Origin: Lepidostoma basale
Lineage: Eukaryota > Arthropoda > Insecta > Trichoptera > Lepidostomatidae
Assembly (NCBI GenBank): GCA_022606425.2
Contig: JAHDVF020000141.1
Span: forward strand, 1 to 64,000
Reading direction: 5' to 3'
DNA: 64,000 nucleotides
The position numbers and the translations under genes were made by a program. Below the pieces are notes generated by a model that saw only the letters and a list, made by a program, of their open reading frames with translations, was not told the origin of the DNA and did no database searches. Shown here one piece after another: positions 21,801 through 28,995 of this stretch; positions within the stretch are counted from its first letter, which is position 1, and every line of letters starts with the position of its first letter.

Positions 21801-23454
21801 TATTTCACATCTAACTAAACAATAAACATAAATCTTTTATGGCACCTTAGTAAATTGACTATATTTTTAATCTGATTACACGAGAGTGGGTATTTGTAGG
21901 TAAAACAGTCATAAAATGAGTAATGTTTTTTTACAACAGAGCTTAAATATTATTAAGGCGGTTTTCATCTTAGATAAAAAAAAGTTTTGTCATCGATTTA
22001 AAAAATAAAGTATTATAGTTTTGGTTTTTGTTCATCTGAAGTGAGGAAATTTTGTACAACGTGTTTGGATATCAAGATCAACTTATTAAATTTTATATAC
22101 ACTTAAGGTGTTAACACTGTAGAATTCCACAATGAAGATTTTTTTATGAATTAATACAATGTTTTTTCCACTGTGTATTTTTCACAACATGTTTCTAAGC
22201 CTTTAGGTACACCTTCATTATCGGGAGAACGATATAAACTAATCAAAATGAATGCAAGAACCTAGGAACATACCTGTATTATAACATGTGTTAGTTAACT
22301 TATGTAGAGTATCAGGGATAAAAACATTTCAAGTAAAGCTTTCGAAACATGTCGAGGAAAATAAATTCAAAAGTGGAAAAAAACAGTATTCAAATTCTTA
22401 TATACCTATATTTAAGAAAAAAAAGATGACCATTGAATTCCATGCTCTCTGCGTGTTGCCTTGGAATGTATTATTAATAGAAAATACATAACAGAGAAAT
22501 CAATTACAAAAATTTAAAAATAAATCTAAGTTTGCCGTAGTCTAAAATGTCAATGTTTTGTTGCAGGTGGGAGCTCATCATCCCGAGCTAGAGAAGATCG
22601 CCCAGCTGCTACCATTCATCATGCACAAGGGTGATAAGATCACCATGAACGACACGCCCAACCCTTCTAAGCTGCTTCCTGAAAGCAAGGCTTACTGGAC
22701 CTACGAAGGTTCGCTCACCACGCCACCCTGCACCGAGTCCGTCACATGGATCCTCTTCAAGGAGCCAATCGAAGTTTCTACAGAACAGGTATTTTTTTAA
22801 ATAATTTTCATTTTCATTTTGGCAAATTTATGTCCTATTGGTAATAAAAACAAAAACAAAATGTTATATTGTATAGCTTGTGATAAAATAAAAATAAATT
22901 GTTGAAATGCTAGACCAGAGGTTCCCAAACTTTTTTGTCCCGTAGACCCCTTGCCGATTTCTTTAATATTTTGTAGATTCTTATATTGATTTTTTTTCAG
23001 GGCAAAAAAAATTTGAAACAAAAAGCCGGATTTTTTTTTAGCTTATCAAAAAGGTCGCCAACGATTCGATATTCATTTTGCATTTCAATATTCGGCTTCA
23101 ATTTAGTTGAACCATCTCGTGGACTCCCATTTACATCTCATTGACCCCCCAATTTTTTTTACAATTGTCCTAGACCTCTTGCAAGTTGTCGTAGACCCCT
23201 GGGGATCTATATAGACCACTTTGGGAATCACTGTGCTAGACTCTTTACATATCATAGTGCTTTGTATTCAGTATTTCAAAAACCTGGTCTAATTATTTTT
23301 TAAATATTTGTTTCAGTTGAATAAGTTCAGAGTCCTGAAAACATACGGGTCTAACGAGGACAGGCCGTGTGACGAGGGAGTCCACGTTATCAACAACTAC
23401 CGTCCCCCGGTGCCTCTGGGCAACAGGGACATGCGTGATTGCGGCTGTCACTAA
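3668..23454 (+). CDS. CAH1: Alpha-carbonic anhydrase, cytosolic CAH1 type (first coding exon not in window)
   Basis: Catalyses reversible CO2 hydration. Four exons join in phase: 3668-3859, 18541-18755, 22567-22788 and 23317-23454 (stop TAA 23452-23454), giving about 255 residues against roughly 270 for the family. Seen motifs, human CA II numbering: RQSPVDI near the N-terminus; QFHCHWG with zinc ligands His94 and His96; GSEHTVDG with Glu106; AELHLVHWN with Glu117 and the third zinc ligand His119; [22 protein letters not shown] with the Thr199 region; [10 protein letters not shown] near the end. All catalytic residues are present. The His64 proton-shuttle position reads Tyr (NPGYCWKV), as I recall for Drosophila CAH1. 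The first visible exon starts mid-codon (GT), so a short exon for about 12 residues (expected near MSxHWGYTxxN) must lie upstream; I could not find it in 1-3667. No signal peptide or membrane segment is seen in the visible part, so a cytosolic enzyme is inferred. The C-terminus RDMRDCGCH is cysteine-rich. Confidence 0.93.
4140..4325 (+). repeat. Dispersed repeat D
   Basis: The best-preserved + copy of a roughly 185-bp repeat that also occurs at 28515-28660 (+), 55980-56085 (+), 44040-44235 (-) and 1500-1665 (-). It runs from GGACTTGGACTCGGATCTTC to the GGCCCGGAGTGT block and a G-rich end. Confidence 0.6.
4830..5325 (+). mobile_element. LINE family A 3' end, fairly long copy
   Basis: Contains AAAGCTAGAGTAGCAGCGCA and translates in pieces as [29 protein letters not shown] and [20 protein letters not shown]. 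This is the reverse-transcriptase C-terminus of an insect non-LTR element. It ends in a GTTA microsatellite (GGTTAGTTAGTTAG). Frameshifts make it a relic. Confidence 0.75.
6441..6770 (+). mobile_element. SINE B copy, split by a LINE A 3'-end insertion
   Basis: The left half (6441-6575) and right half (6736-6770) together match the unbroken copy at 25824-26003. A B-box-like GGGTTCAACTCTGG follows the GATAGAACGCTTGG A-box region. A LINE A tail in minus orientation (about 6576-6735) sits inside, flanked by ATTCTAA and ATTCTTA, probably the target duplication. Confidence 0.7.
6576..6735 (-). mobile_element. LINE family A 3' end inserted into SINE B
   Basis: Starts with the CTAACTAACTAACC tail (GTTA repeat on the minus strand) followed by ATCACGCC, as in the other minus copies at 7580-7965 and 20945-21325. 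It is truncated to about 160 bp. Confidence 0.65.
6834..6869 (-). ncRNA. Hammerhead-like RNA motif A
   Basis: On the minus strand the order is CTGATGA (6869-6863), one U (6862), a 6-bp hairpin GCTAAC/GTTGGC with an ATCG loop (6861-6846), GAAAC (6845-6841), then a palindromic AGCTG and GTC ending at 6834. The order CUGANGA, stem II, GAAA, short stem III, UH is that of a type I hammerhead ribozyme. The extra U after CUGAUGA and the lack of a clear stem I are against an active ribozyme. Confidence 0.4.
7000..7330 (-). mobile_element. LINE remnant
   Basis: The plus strand carries text typical of an inverted LINE tail (GGCCTCTTTTAAACC, then CCATCTCTTCTGTGGCCTTC). The reverse complement gives an [14 protein letters not shown] translation with several breaks. 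Family assignment is uncertain. Confidence 0.45.
7580..7965 (-). mobile_element. LINE family A 3' end
   Basis: A minus-strand copy starting from an AACCATCACACC tail. The reverse complement contains the family's NVE and CMIR-like segments with many stops. It lies in carbonic anhydrase intron 1. Confidence 0.65.
8848..9060 (+). mobile_element. SINE A, tRNA-derived, degenerate copy
   Basis: Shares its body with 11899-12145: CCGAAGGT, GTTTCGATTCCCGGCAG (B box), AGAATTCACGTGACAATAAAA, TTAGCTACCTATCACATGTC and a GATTCAACAAAATAA tail. The A-box region is decayed. Confidence 0.7.
9100..9201. mobile_element. 102-bp pogo/Tigger-like MITE
   Basis: Ends CAGTGGAACCCCGATATAAC and, on the other side, GTTACATCGAGTTTCCACTG, an imperfect terminal inverted repeat. 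It is flanked by TA at 9098-9099 and 9202-9203. The CAGTGGAACC end and TA target are those of pogo/Tigger (Tc1-mariner superfamily) elements. Confidence 0.75.
9205..9470. repeat. Fold-back repeat family F, degenerate pieces
   Basis: Shares ATACGAATGAAAACGTCT, CTAGAAGTTTTATTATA, TATGGGAATGA and ATTATCAAATG with the palindromic elements at 12962-13165 and 62948-63108. A second partial unit follows at about 9340-9420. Confidence 0.5.
10540..10865. repeat. MITE E, degenerate copy
   Basis: Internal blocks (AACTTTCAAAAATTTGTC, AATGGGGAATGTTGTAATTA, CCAATGACAGGTCATAAGTC) and the TCTATTGAGATACAA end match 32311-32610. The left terminal repeat is not preserved. Confidence 0.55.
10970..11190 (-). mobile_element. 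LINE remnant, reverse-transcriptase tail
   Basis: The minus strand translates as [20 protein letters not shown] and then [20 protein letters not shown], the 'GRPR..W..D......D...A.DR..W' end of insect non-LTR ORF2. It is 5'-truncated. Confidence 0.7.
11397..11698. mobile_element. 302-bp non-autonomous hAT element
   Basis: Terminal inverted repeats CAGTGATTCACAAAG and, at the right end, TTTGGGAATCTCTG. A perfect 8-bp target duplication GGATAAAT lies at 11389-11396 and 11699-11706. The 8-bp duplication and CAG..CTG ends identify the hAT superfamily. A sister copy is at 22916-23233. Confidence 0.88.
11800..11836 (-). ncRNA. Hammerhead-like RNA motif B
   Basis: The minus strand reads CTGATGA (11835-11829), U (11828), a hairpin GCCGAAC/GTTGGC (11827-11812) and GAAAC (11811-11807). 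It has the same arrangement as motif A at 6834-6869. Base changes in the hairpin mostly keep pairing (U-G to C-G, A-U to G-U), although one A-G mismatch is present. No GUC follows at the expected place, so cleavage is doubtful here. Confidence 0.38.
11899..12145 (+). mobile_element. SINE A, tRNA-derived, well preserved
   Basis: The head is tRNA-like: A box GTGGCCGAGTGG (11905-11916) and B box GGTTCGATTCC (11948-11958), in the style of tRNA-Ser/Leu. The body contains AGAATTCACGTGACAATAAAA, and the tail is an (ATA)n run (about 12138-12152). Both pol III boxes match consensus, so transcription is possible. It is not a functional tRNA gene: the acceptor and anticodon stems do not form. Confidence 0.85.
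12962..13165. repeat. Fold-back (palindromic) element, family F
   Basis: The left arm has ATACGAATGAAAACATTTG and CTAGAAGTTTTATTTAATTT; the right arm is its near inverse, AAAATATAATAAAACTTCTAG and AATACGAAT-like ends, around a core CATTTGATAATG. Such a palindrome would fold into one long hairpin if transcribed. Confidence 0.7.
13988..14345. mobile_element. Degenerate copy of the 439-bp pogo-like MITE
   Basis: Aligns with 59869-60307 from AGTAGGACTCCAATTA through CTTTCAGAATTTCAG and CGCAAAATAATGAT. The right inverted repeat is nearly lost. Confidence 0.65.
14425..14865 (-). mobile_element. LINE fragment (CR1/L2-like reverse-transcriptase C-terminus)
   Basis: The minus strand reads [20 protein letters not shown], then [14 protein letters not shown], matching the conserved 'HW.P...R..yK.....yKalhG.aP.Yl..L' block. 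It is a sister of 3195-3632. Confidence 0.7.
15265..15432. repeat. Imperfect inverted repeat around a degenerate unit
   Basis: AACACTTTGTTTTCACAACT and TTTATTACTCTCTTCACA on the left are mirrored by GTGAAGAGAGTATAAAGAGT and TGTGTAAATATAGTGTT on the right. Related half units occur near 4335-4420 and 27035-27115. The 99-codon ORF here is a by-product. Confidence 0.5.
16350..16720 (-). mobile_element. LINE family K remnant with (CTT)n microsatellite
   Basis: Begins with a CTT microsatellite (about 16350-16378). The minus strand then reads [20 protein letters not shown], identical in type to the longer copy at 17950-18490. Confidence 0.65.
17340..17610 (+). repeat. Dispersed repeat C
   Basis: Matches 40745-41060: AAAACTTGGTTCACTGTA, AATCGTAATCAGTAATA, then CTCTTTTGTATTCAAAA and CTCTTGATGACAT. 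It explains the 145-codon ORF in this region as repeat-derived. Confidence 0.6.
17745..17945 (-). mobile_element. Jockey-like LINE J 3' fragment
   Basis: Reverse complement of the 3' part of 33345-34075; shared blocks include CTCTGAGGAGACCGCGTTCA and CAGACTAATTGGTCTTCCCA. A third copy is at 55200-55480. Confidence 0.65.
17950..18490 (-). mobile_element. LINE family K, reverse-transcriptase C-terminal part
   Basis: The minus strand reads [29 protein letters not shown], then [34 protein letters not shown] and [14 protein letters not shown]. This is the canonical RT C-terminal and 'GRPP.RW' end of an RTE/I-type element. One frame change breaks it. It ends about 50 nt before carbonic anhydrase exon B. 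Confidence 0.8.
18541..18755 (+). other. CAH1: Carbonic anhydrase exon B (zinc-binding core)
   Basis: The acceptor TTTCAG ends at 18540 and the donor GTAATT starts at 18756. The exon encodes [20 protein letters not shown], then [17 protein letters not shown] and [11 protein letters not shown]. All three zinc-ligand histidines and Glu106 and Glu117 are on this exon. It is GC-rich. Confidence 0.95.
19367..19750. mobile_element. 384-bp MITE with 28-bp inverted repeats (nested)
   Basis: The left end CGTCACCTGAGAGTAAGAAG is mirrored exactly at the right end (CTTCTTACTCTCAGGTGACG). It is flanked by ATTT at 19363-19366 and 19751-19754. It is single-copy in this window. Confidence 0.78.
19755..20003. 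mobile_element. 249-bp MITE M2, copy 1 (nested)
   Basis: Terminal inverted repeats of about 33 bp begin GAAGACTACAGGGGAAAAAC. Flanked by ATTT at 19751-19754 and 20004-20007. The copy at 39167-39415 is exactly the same length. Confidence 0.85.
20945..21325 (-). mobile_element. LINE family A 3' end
   Basis: The minus strand reads [20 protein letters not shown] and NRRVCIA, close to the 4830-5325 copy. It begins with a CTAACTAACC tail, the 3' GTTA repeat. Confidence 0.7.
22567..23454 (+). other. CAH1: Carbonic anhydrase exons C and D (substrate pocket and C-terminus)
   Basis: Exon C (22567-22788, 74 codons) starts [20 protein letters not shown] and carries [19 protein letters not shown]. Exon D (23317-23454) carries [11 protein letters not shown] and [20 protein letters not shown] before TAA. 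The intron between them holds a 318-bp hAT-like element. An AATAAA at about 23786, followed by an A-run, is a candidate poly(A) signal about 330 bp past the stop. Confidence 0.93.
22916..23233. mobile_element. 318-bp non-autonomous hAT element in carbonic anhydrase intron 3
   Basis: Ends CAGAGGTTCCCAAAC and GTTTGGGAA-type TTTGGGAATCACTG. A perfect 8-bp target duplication TGCTAGAC lies at 22908-22915 and 23234-23241. It is inverted relative to its sister at 11397-11698. A further fragment lies at about 49955-50070. Confidence 0.88.
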
Positions 23455-25823
23455 TGTGGCCCCACCCCACTAACTTGTAACATCAACATCCCCGTTATAT
23501 CTACATCAGCAGAGAGTAAAAAACGCACCGTTAAATGCATTGCTGACATAACTGAGTATAGTTACGCATGTATTTTAATTACGGAGAGATACGCTGCTTA
23601 ATTTTATTTATACAGAATATGAAAGTTCATACGGAAAAACCTTTTTTATAAATTTATAACAAATTCATTATCTAAAAAAATATACTTAAAATATGTTAAG
23701 TAAATGATGTGAAAAAAAATGTGCCAAAAGGTGTTTTACCACTTTAAAAAAGTTGTTATCTTCTTTAATATGAAGTAAAATGAACCCAATAAAAAAAAAA
23801 AAAAATTATTAAACTTGGGGATTCAACGAAGTGAGATTTTCTGGTTATAAAAGATAAGATGTTTACTTTCTTGCCTCCTTGCCCATTTTTTAGTAATATT
23901 TTACCTTCTTGGATATACGAGTATGACCCTTCTCCTGTGAGGATTATCTATCATAAATAATTGTCAAGCTGTAGACCACTGTCAATTTAAGTGGTTGAAT
24001 CTCAAAATAGTCAATTGACAAAACATGTGTCACTTTGAATTATATAATAAATATATTGCAGGATTTTAATATAATCAAAATTTCAATACTTACATTAATG
24101 CTTTTTGTGTTTAGTTTAGATTTGTTGTGTACTTGTGTCCACCCATAGTGTATTCTGAAAATGATATTAAATACTTTCTTTTTTTACATACATAATTTAC
24201 CTATCTAACATATTATGGCATAATCTTAAATCTAAAATTTACGTGGTAAGAAAGACATTAAATTACATTAATTTGAATTATTCTTTAAATTTTAGGAGTA
24301 ACTTATGATATGTTGTCAATGTTTGTAATACATCGTGGATGCTTTGATTGTAATTAAATTTAAATATTTGGTAGCTGTAGTCTCTAAAGATAAGACATTT
24401 TATTTTTGTATTGCGAATAATATTTTGGACATTGTGGTGTTTTATTTGATGTTTCAAATAAGTATATTATATTACTATAGGAAATATTTCACAATGTGGT
24501 TTTATTGATCCAGGAAAATGGGTAGTAAATTGCAGTGGAATATTTTCAATAGATTATTGTTTTGGATATTTATTTGTTAAACAAATTAGCCCCCCAGGGT
24601 TTGCTTGTTTCCTCTACTTTTAGCAATTGAATTTTATGAATCATTAATGCCTTCACGTAGAAATGAACATATAATTAATTTGTAGCAGAGGAGAAGCAGT
24701 GACCAATATTTGGCCTTAATATTTGGTTGTAAATATTAAGTTTTATTTATATTTTAAGTCTGCTTAGGAATACATATTTGTCTTATGGTCAGGTCAACTT
24801 AGGACTTGTGTGTCCAATATAATGCTTTTTTGGTTAATTCAAATTGCAGGAACACATACTCCATTGTGTACCCTCCATTTACCCATTTGGTATTTTTGAT
24901 ATTAAAGTTTTCTGATTGTAAAACAACTCGTTCAAATTTAAGATCAATTAGATCTTTTTTTCTTGTTTCATAATAGGTTTGTCAGACAAACAAATTCTAA
25001 GTTGACAGTACGCAAACAAACGTTGAAAAAAAAATATGAAATTTAAGTATATTAATTATTAATTTTGACGTGAATGCACAAAATTGTTGTAACTTTCTCG
25101 AGTACTCTGATCAATTATGGAAAATAATGTTTCCTCAGATCTGAAATTGTAGACATTTGTCATTATTTGATTAACGGAAAATTATAACAAAACTGTACCT
25201 TTTGAAACAAAACAAGAACAAAGTATTTATCATGAGTTAGAATCTCGCTTTTTTTATTAGAATTAAACCTTGGTAATATAGTGGTTGTTAGATAAAATTA
25301 TTTTTAACTTGTTTACCCAACTATATTAGTTATGTACTTTATAAGGAATTGTCTTAAAGTAAAGAGTATGAAGACGCTTATGCTTGTATTATTTCTAAAT
25401 AATAATTGTTTTAAAGATTTTATAATAGTTATGGGTCCCCACAATACAATTTTGGCAAGTGATTAATTTTTGTTGTTAAAATATTTTATCAGTATAACCA
25501 ATAGATCTATAGATGTGGTAGTGAATATTAACTTTTTTGTTATTTATTATTTATAGTTTTAAGGAATATTAGATATATACGGTATCTTCACCCATGTATG
25601 CCTTAGATGTTAGCTTTATCTGTGATTGTTCACATCAAAATATACATTTATTTTGGATAACATAATTTTTGTTTTATTTTTACCTACTAATTCAAGTTAC
25701 AATCTAATTATTTGAAAATCTAAGTTACTAAATTATGAATGGAAGTGAAGACTTGAACTGGCAAAATAAATATGAAAGATAGATAAAAGACGAGGGTGTG
25801 GTAAATGAATAGAATTGTAAAAT

Positions 25824-26003
25824 GGTGGTGGTCTAGGGGATAGAACGCTTGGCTCCTGATCCAGGGGGCATGGGTTCAAGCCTGGACACGACCAGGTTCC
25901 TTCTTCATAATAATGAGCTATTTCCTGCTCACATTGAAGATTGTAAAATAAATTCTAATATCATTGATATAAATCCTTGATGTTAGTCTTTTAAAAAAAA
26001 AAA
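25824..26003 (+). mobile_element. SINE B, uninterrupted copy
   Basis: Starts GGTGGTGGTCTAGGGGATAG, with B-box-like GGGTTCAAGCCTGG, a shared body (CCTTCTTCATAATAATGAGC) and a T/A-rich tail ending in A(12). It serves as the empty-site reference for the insertions at 6576 and 18877. Confidence 0.78.
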
Positions 26004-26029
26004 AAATGCTGATATAAGAAATTAATACA

Positions 26030-26360
26030 ACGCAAATGGAATTGTTATAAACAAAACCATAAAAGCATTGTTAAGAAGGTTTGGACATGTGGAAAGAATA
26101 ATGGTAAAGAAAGAATGCTTTTATTTTTAACATTTTAACACACACACACCCAGCACGAAATTGAGATAGACCGGGGAGAAGGAGGCAAAATAAAATTGAC
26201 CGAATTTTAAATTCCCGAGCTGGAGAAATTGACATGTGTGCATCACATCAGTGTGCGAATGTTGAGAAAGCTAGAGAAGTTTATCAGGATAAAACAGTGT
26301 GTTGGTGCATTCTTTATACCAATTTCTTGGGGTAGGCGGCGTGTTGGTTAGTTAGCAAGC
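26030..26360 (+). mobile_element. LINE family A 3' end
   Basis: Contains TTTGGACATGTGGAAAGAAT, GGCAAAATAAAATTGACCG-like and GTGTGCGAATGTTGAGAAAG blocks and ends with GTTGGTTAGTTAG. It is decayed. Confidence 0.65.
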
Positions 26361-27739
26361 TACTAAACAATATAAAAAACAGATTTTGTTAAAGTATAGT
26401 TTTAATATTATACAATTATTCGCCTTCACTTTCTGTGAATTCTAATTTGAATAACTTTTTTTTTTAAATATTGTATTTTCTTAACACTTAATAAAGGCAT
26501 GACATGAACCAACAGACATGTTTCACGTGGTTCTCATCACAACTTTTAACAATAGAAAGATACTGAATGGTTACTTATGTACAAAATAATAGACTAGTCC
26601 ACCTCCTTTCATTTATCAGAAGAAAAATATTTCCTAATTGATATTATTCATGTTCTTATAGAGCAATGCAAATTTTATGAAAAATTTGCTATAAATAATA
26701 TGAAAATGTTTGTCTATGGAATGCATAGAAAAATAATTCAGTAGAAGTGGACCAATAATTGTTTGGGTATATTTTATTACCGTTCTAGTGAAAACTCAAT
26801 GTTATTTAACATAATCTGTTTCCTGGTGCCTAATTAAGAGTTAAGTATACAAGAAATGATTTTGTACTATGAATGCGCAGAAAAATAATTCAGTAAAATA
26901 GGAACATCGATTATTTTTTGTGTATATTTTAATACCTCTCCAATGAAAACAATTTTATTTAACATAATTTGTTTCCCAATGCCGAATTAAGGGTCAAATA
27001 AATTAGATGAACCCTATTGTTAAATTTGTACACCTGAGAAGGATAAAAACACCCAAAACATGTACCTATGTTTAGAGTGTTATAAAGTGTTGTGAAAATA
27101 CAATGTTTTTAAAAAGTTATTCACAAATATAAATTTTTACTTGTTTTAAGTATTATATACTAATTTTAAACTAGATACCCAATTGGCACTCTCAATACAT
27201 TACACACACAGTCACCATTTAATATATGTTTTAATTAAGTACTTTTTGATAATTAAAAATTTTAAAATTCCAGGAGTTCCAATTTTAAACCTAAAGACAT
27301 TATTCAAGTTGGTGATTATTTTATCTAGAGAAATCAAAATTGTTGGGTACATTTTGGAATTTATTATTTTAGAGATAAATTCAATAACATACTTAGTTAT
27401 TTTAATAACAAAGTAAATTAAAGAATTTGTGAAAAAATACTTTGTTGATTTTAGTAGCAATAGCACTTCATTTTGAAGAGTTTCACAATACATATGTCAA
27501 AAATAACCATTGATTTATAGACTCCTTGAGGACTGGTTCTATAAAAAAATACCTATTATAAGTTACTTTTAGTAGAAATACATCATAAGAGTACGAAATG
27601 GATCAGGGAGATAATTTAAGAGCTGCTGGCACATCGAGGTAATTCGTAAACATATGTAATTTTCTATGCTGAATTTATAGAATTGTTTAAAATATTTATG
27701 CTTATCAGGCACATGGAGTATACAATATATCAATATTAA

Positions 27740-28262
27740 CAAAAAAAAATAACAAGAGATGAGCTAGTGGAGAGGGATATTGAAAGAAGGGTTGGGGCAG
27801 GCAACAAATGGTGCACTTAAAGTTGTCATCGCAAACAAAAGCCTATCCAAAGAAGCTAAGATGGCAGTGCACAATGGTGTTATTGTATCGACCCTTATGT
27901 ATGGAAGTGAAGCCTGGAATTGGCAAAAGAAGGATGAAAGTAGAATTAATGGAATAGAAATGAGATCCCTTAGAATAATGTATTGTAAATCTGTTTATGA
28001 TACTGTCGAATGCAGATATAAGTGAATTCATTTAGAATGAAAGTGTTATGAACAAAATAATGAATGGGTCATTAAGATGGTTTGGACACGTGGAAAGAAT
28101 GATTGATAAAGATAGTACATGTTAACAATGTAAATGGGACAAGAAATAGAGGACAGGGGAAAACGTGGCACAATCAAATCAATCGAATGTTAAATGTTGA
28201 CGAGTCAGAGAAATCAACTTGGGTGCATGACACGATCAGAGAGATGGTGTAATGGTTAATTG
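27740..28262 (+). mobile_element. LINE family A 3' end, longest coding remnant
   Basis: Reads [40 protein letters not shown] and NGIEMRSLRIMYCKSVYDTV, the C-terminal reverse-transcriptase segment of a non-LTR element, followed by broken RWFGHVERM and KTWHNQINRMLNV. It ends near GTAATGGTTAATTGG. Confidence 0.78.
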
Positions 28263-28514
28263 GATAGTTTATATTTAAGAAATTCATTTCTTACATTATA
28301 AATTGTGCATAAAATAAAAAAGGGGTTGATATATATTTTTTAGAATTTATTTATTTACTTGTTGTATTATTGTTGGCCGGACATGAAACATTGTACAATT
28401 GTTGTAGAGGTTAGAGAAGTATCCTTTCTGATTTCAATGATTTGTTTATGATTTTCAAAAAACCCTTCTTTTGAAATATGTATTTGAAGTGAAGTTGTTG
28501 CAAAAATAAAATTG

Positions 28515-28660
28515 GACTTGAATCTTCTGGGATTCAGGATGGAGGTTCAGCTCTAATGGCTCTTGTGTCTGTAGGAAACTGCAGTTTTATGCGGGGCCTA
28601 GATGTGTGGCCCGGAGTGCTTCTCCAGAAAGAGCGAGGGAGAATTTAGGGTATATTCTAA
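28515..28660 (+). repeat. Dispersed repeat D
   Basis: GGACTTGAATCTTCTGG, GAGGTTCAGCTCTAATGGCT and GTGGCCCGGAGTGCTTCTCC match the 4140-4325 copy. Confidence 0.6.
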
Positions 28661-28995
28661 AGTCCTACATTATTCTTGGTCAGGAAATGGAAGAACTATT
28701 AGTAGAGTATGATGGAATCAGTCTTATTAGTAGGATAGAGCATTCTGCGTGAGAACATTTTGTTTGGTGGAGTACGTGTTGGGTTATCGGGGAGGATTTT
28801 TTTTATCTGCATTGGTTTCGGGAGGGGTTAAGGACTGAATGTTGTTGGTTAAGTTGGTAAAGGGTTATTATTGATATCGCATTTTTGTTTTTATTTGTTT
28901 TGTTAAAAAGAAACAATTCTCTGCAGTTCGTGAAGTCATTATGTTTAATCTGGCAATATTGTGTTTCCTTTGATAAATGTCGAGTGGTGAATAAA

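Larger units (their letters stand above)
23455..28995. other. 3' flank of carbonic anhydrase and intergenic repeats
   Basis: About 23.5-25.8 kb is AT-rich DNA with no supported gene, probably long 3' UTR and flank. Beyond it lie SINE B (25824-26003), LINE A remnants (26030-26360, 27740-28262) and repeat D (28515-28660). ORFs at 27183-27493 are in AT-rich DNA on both strands and carry no motif. Confidence 0.6.
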
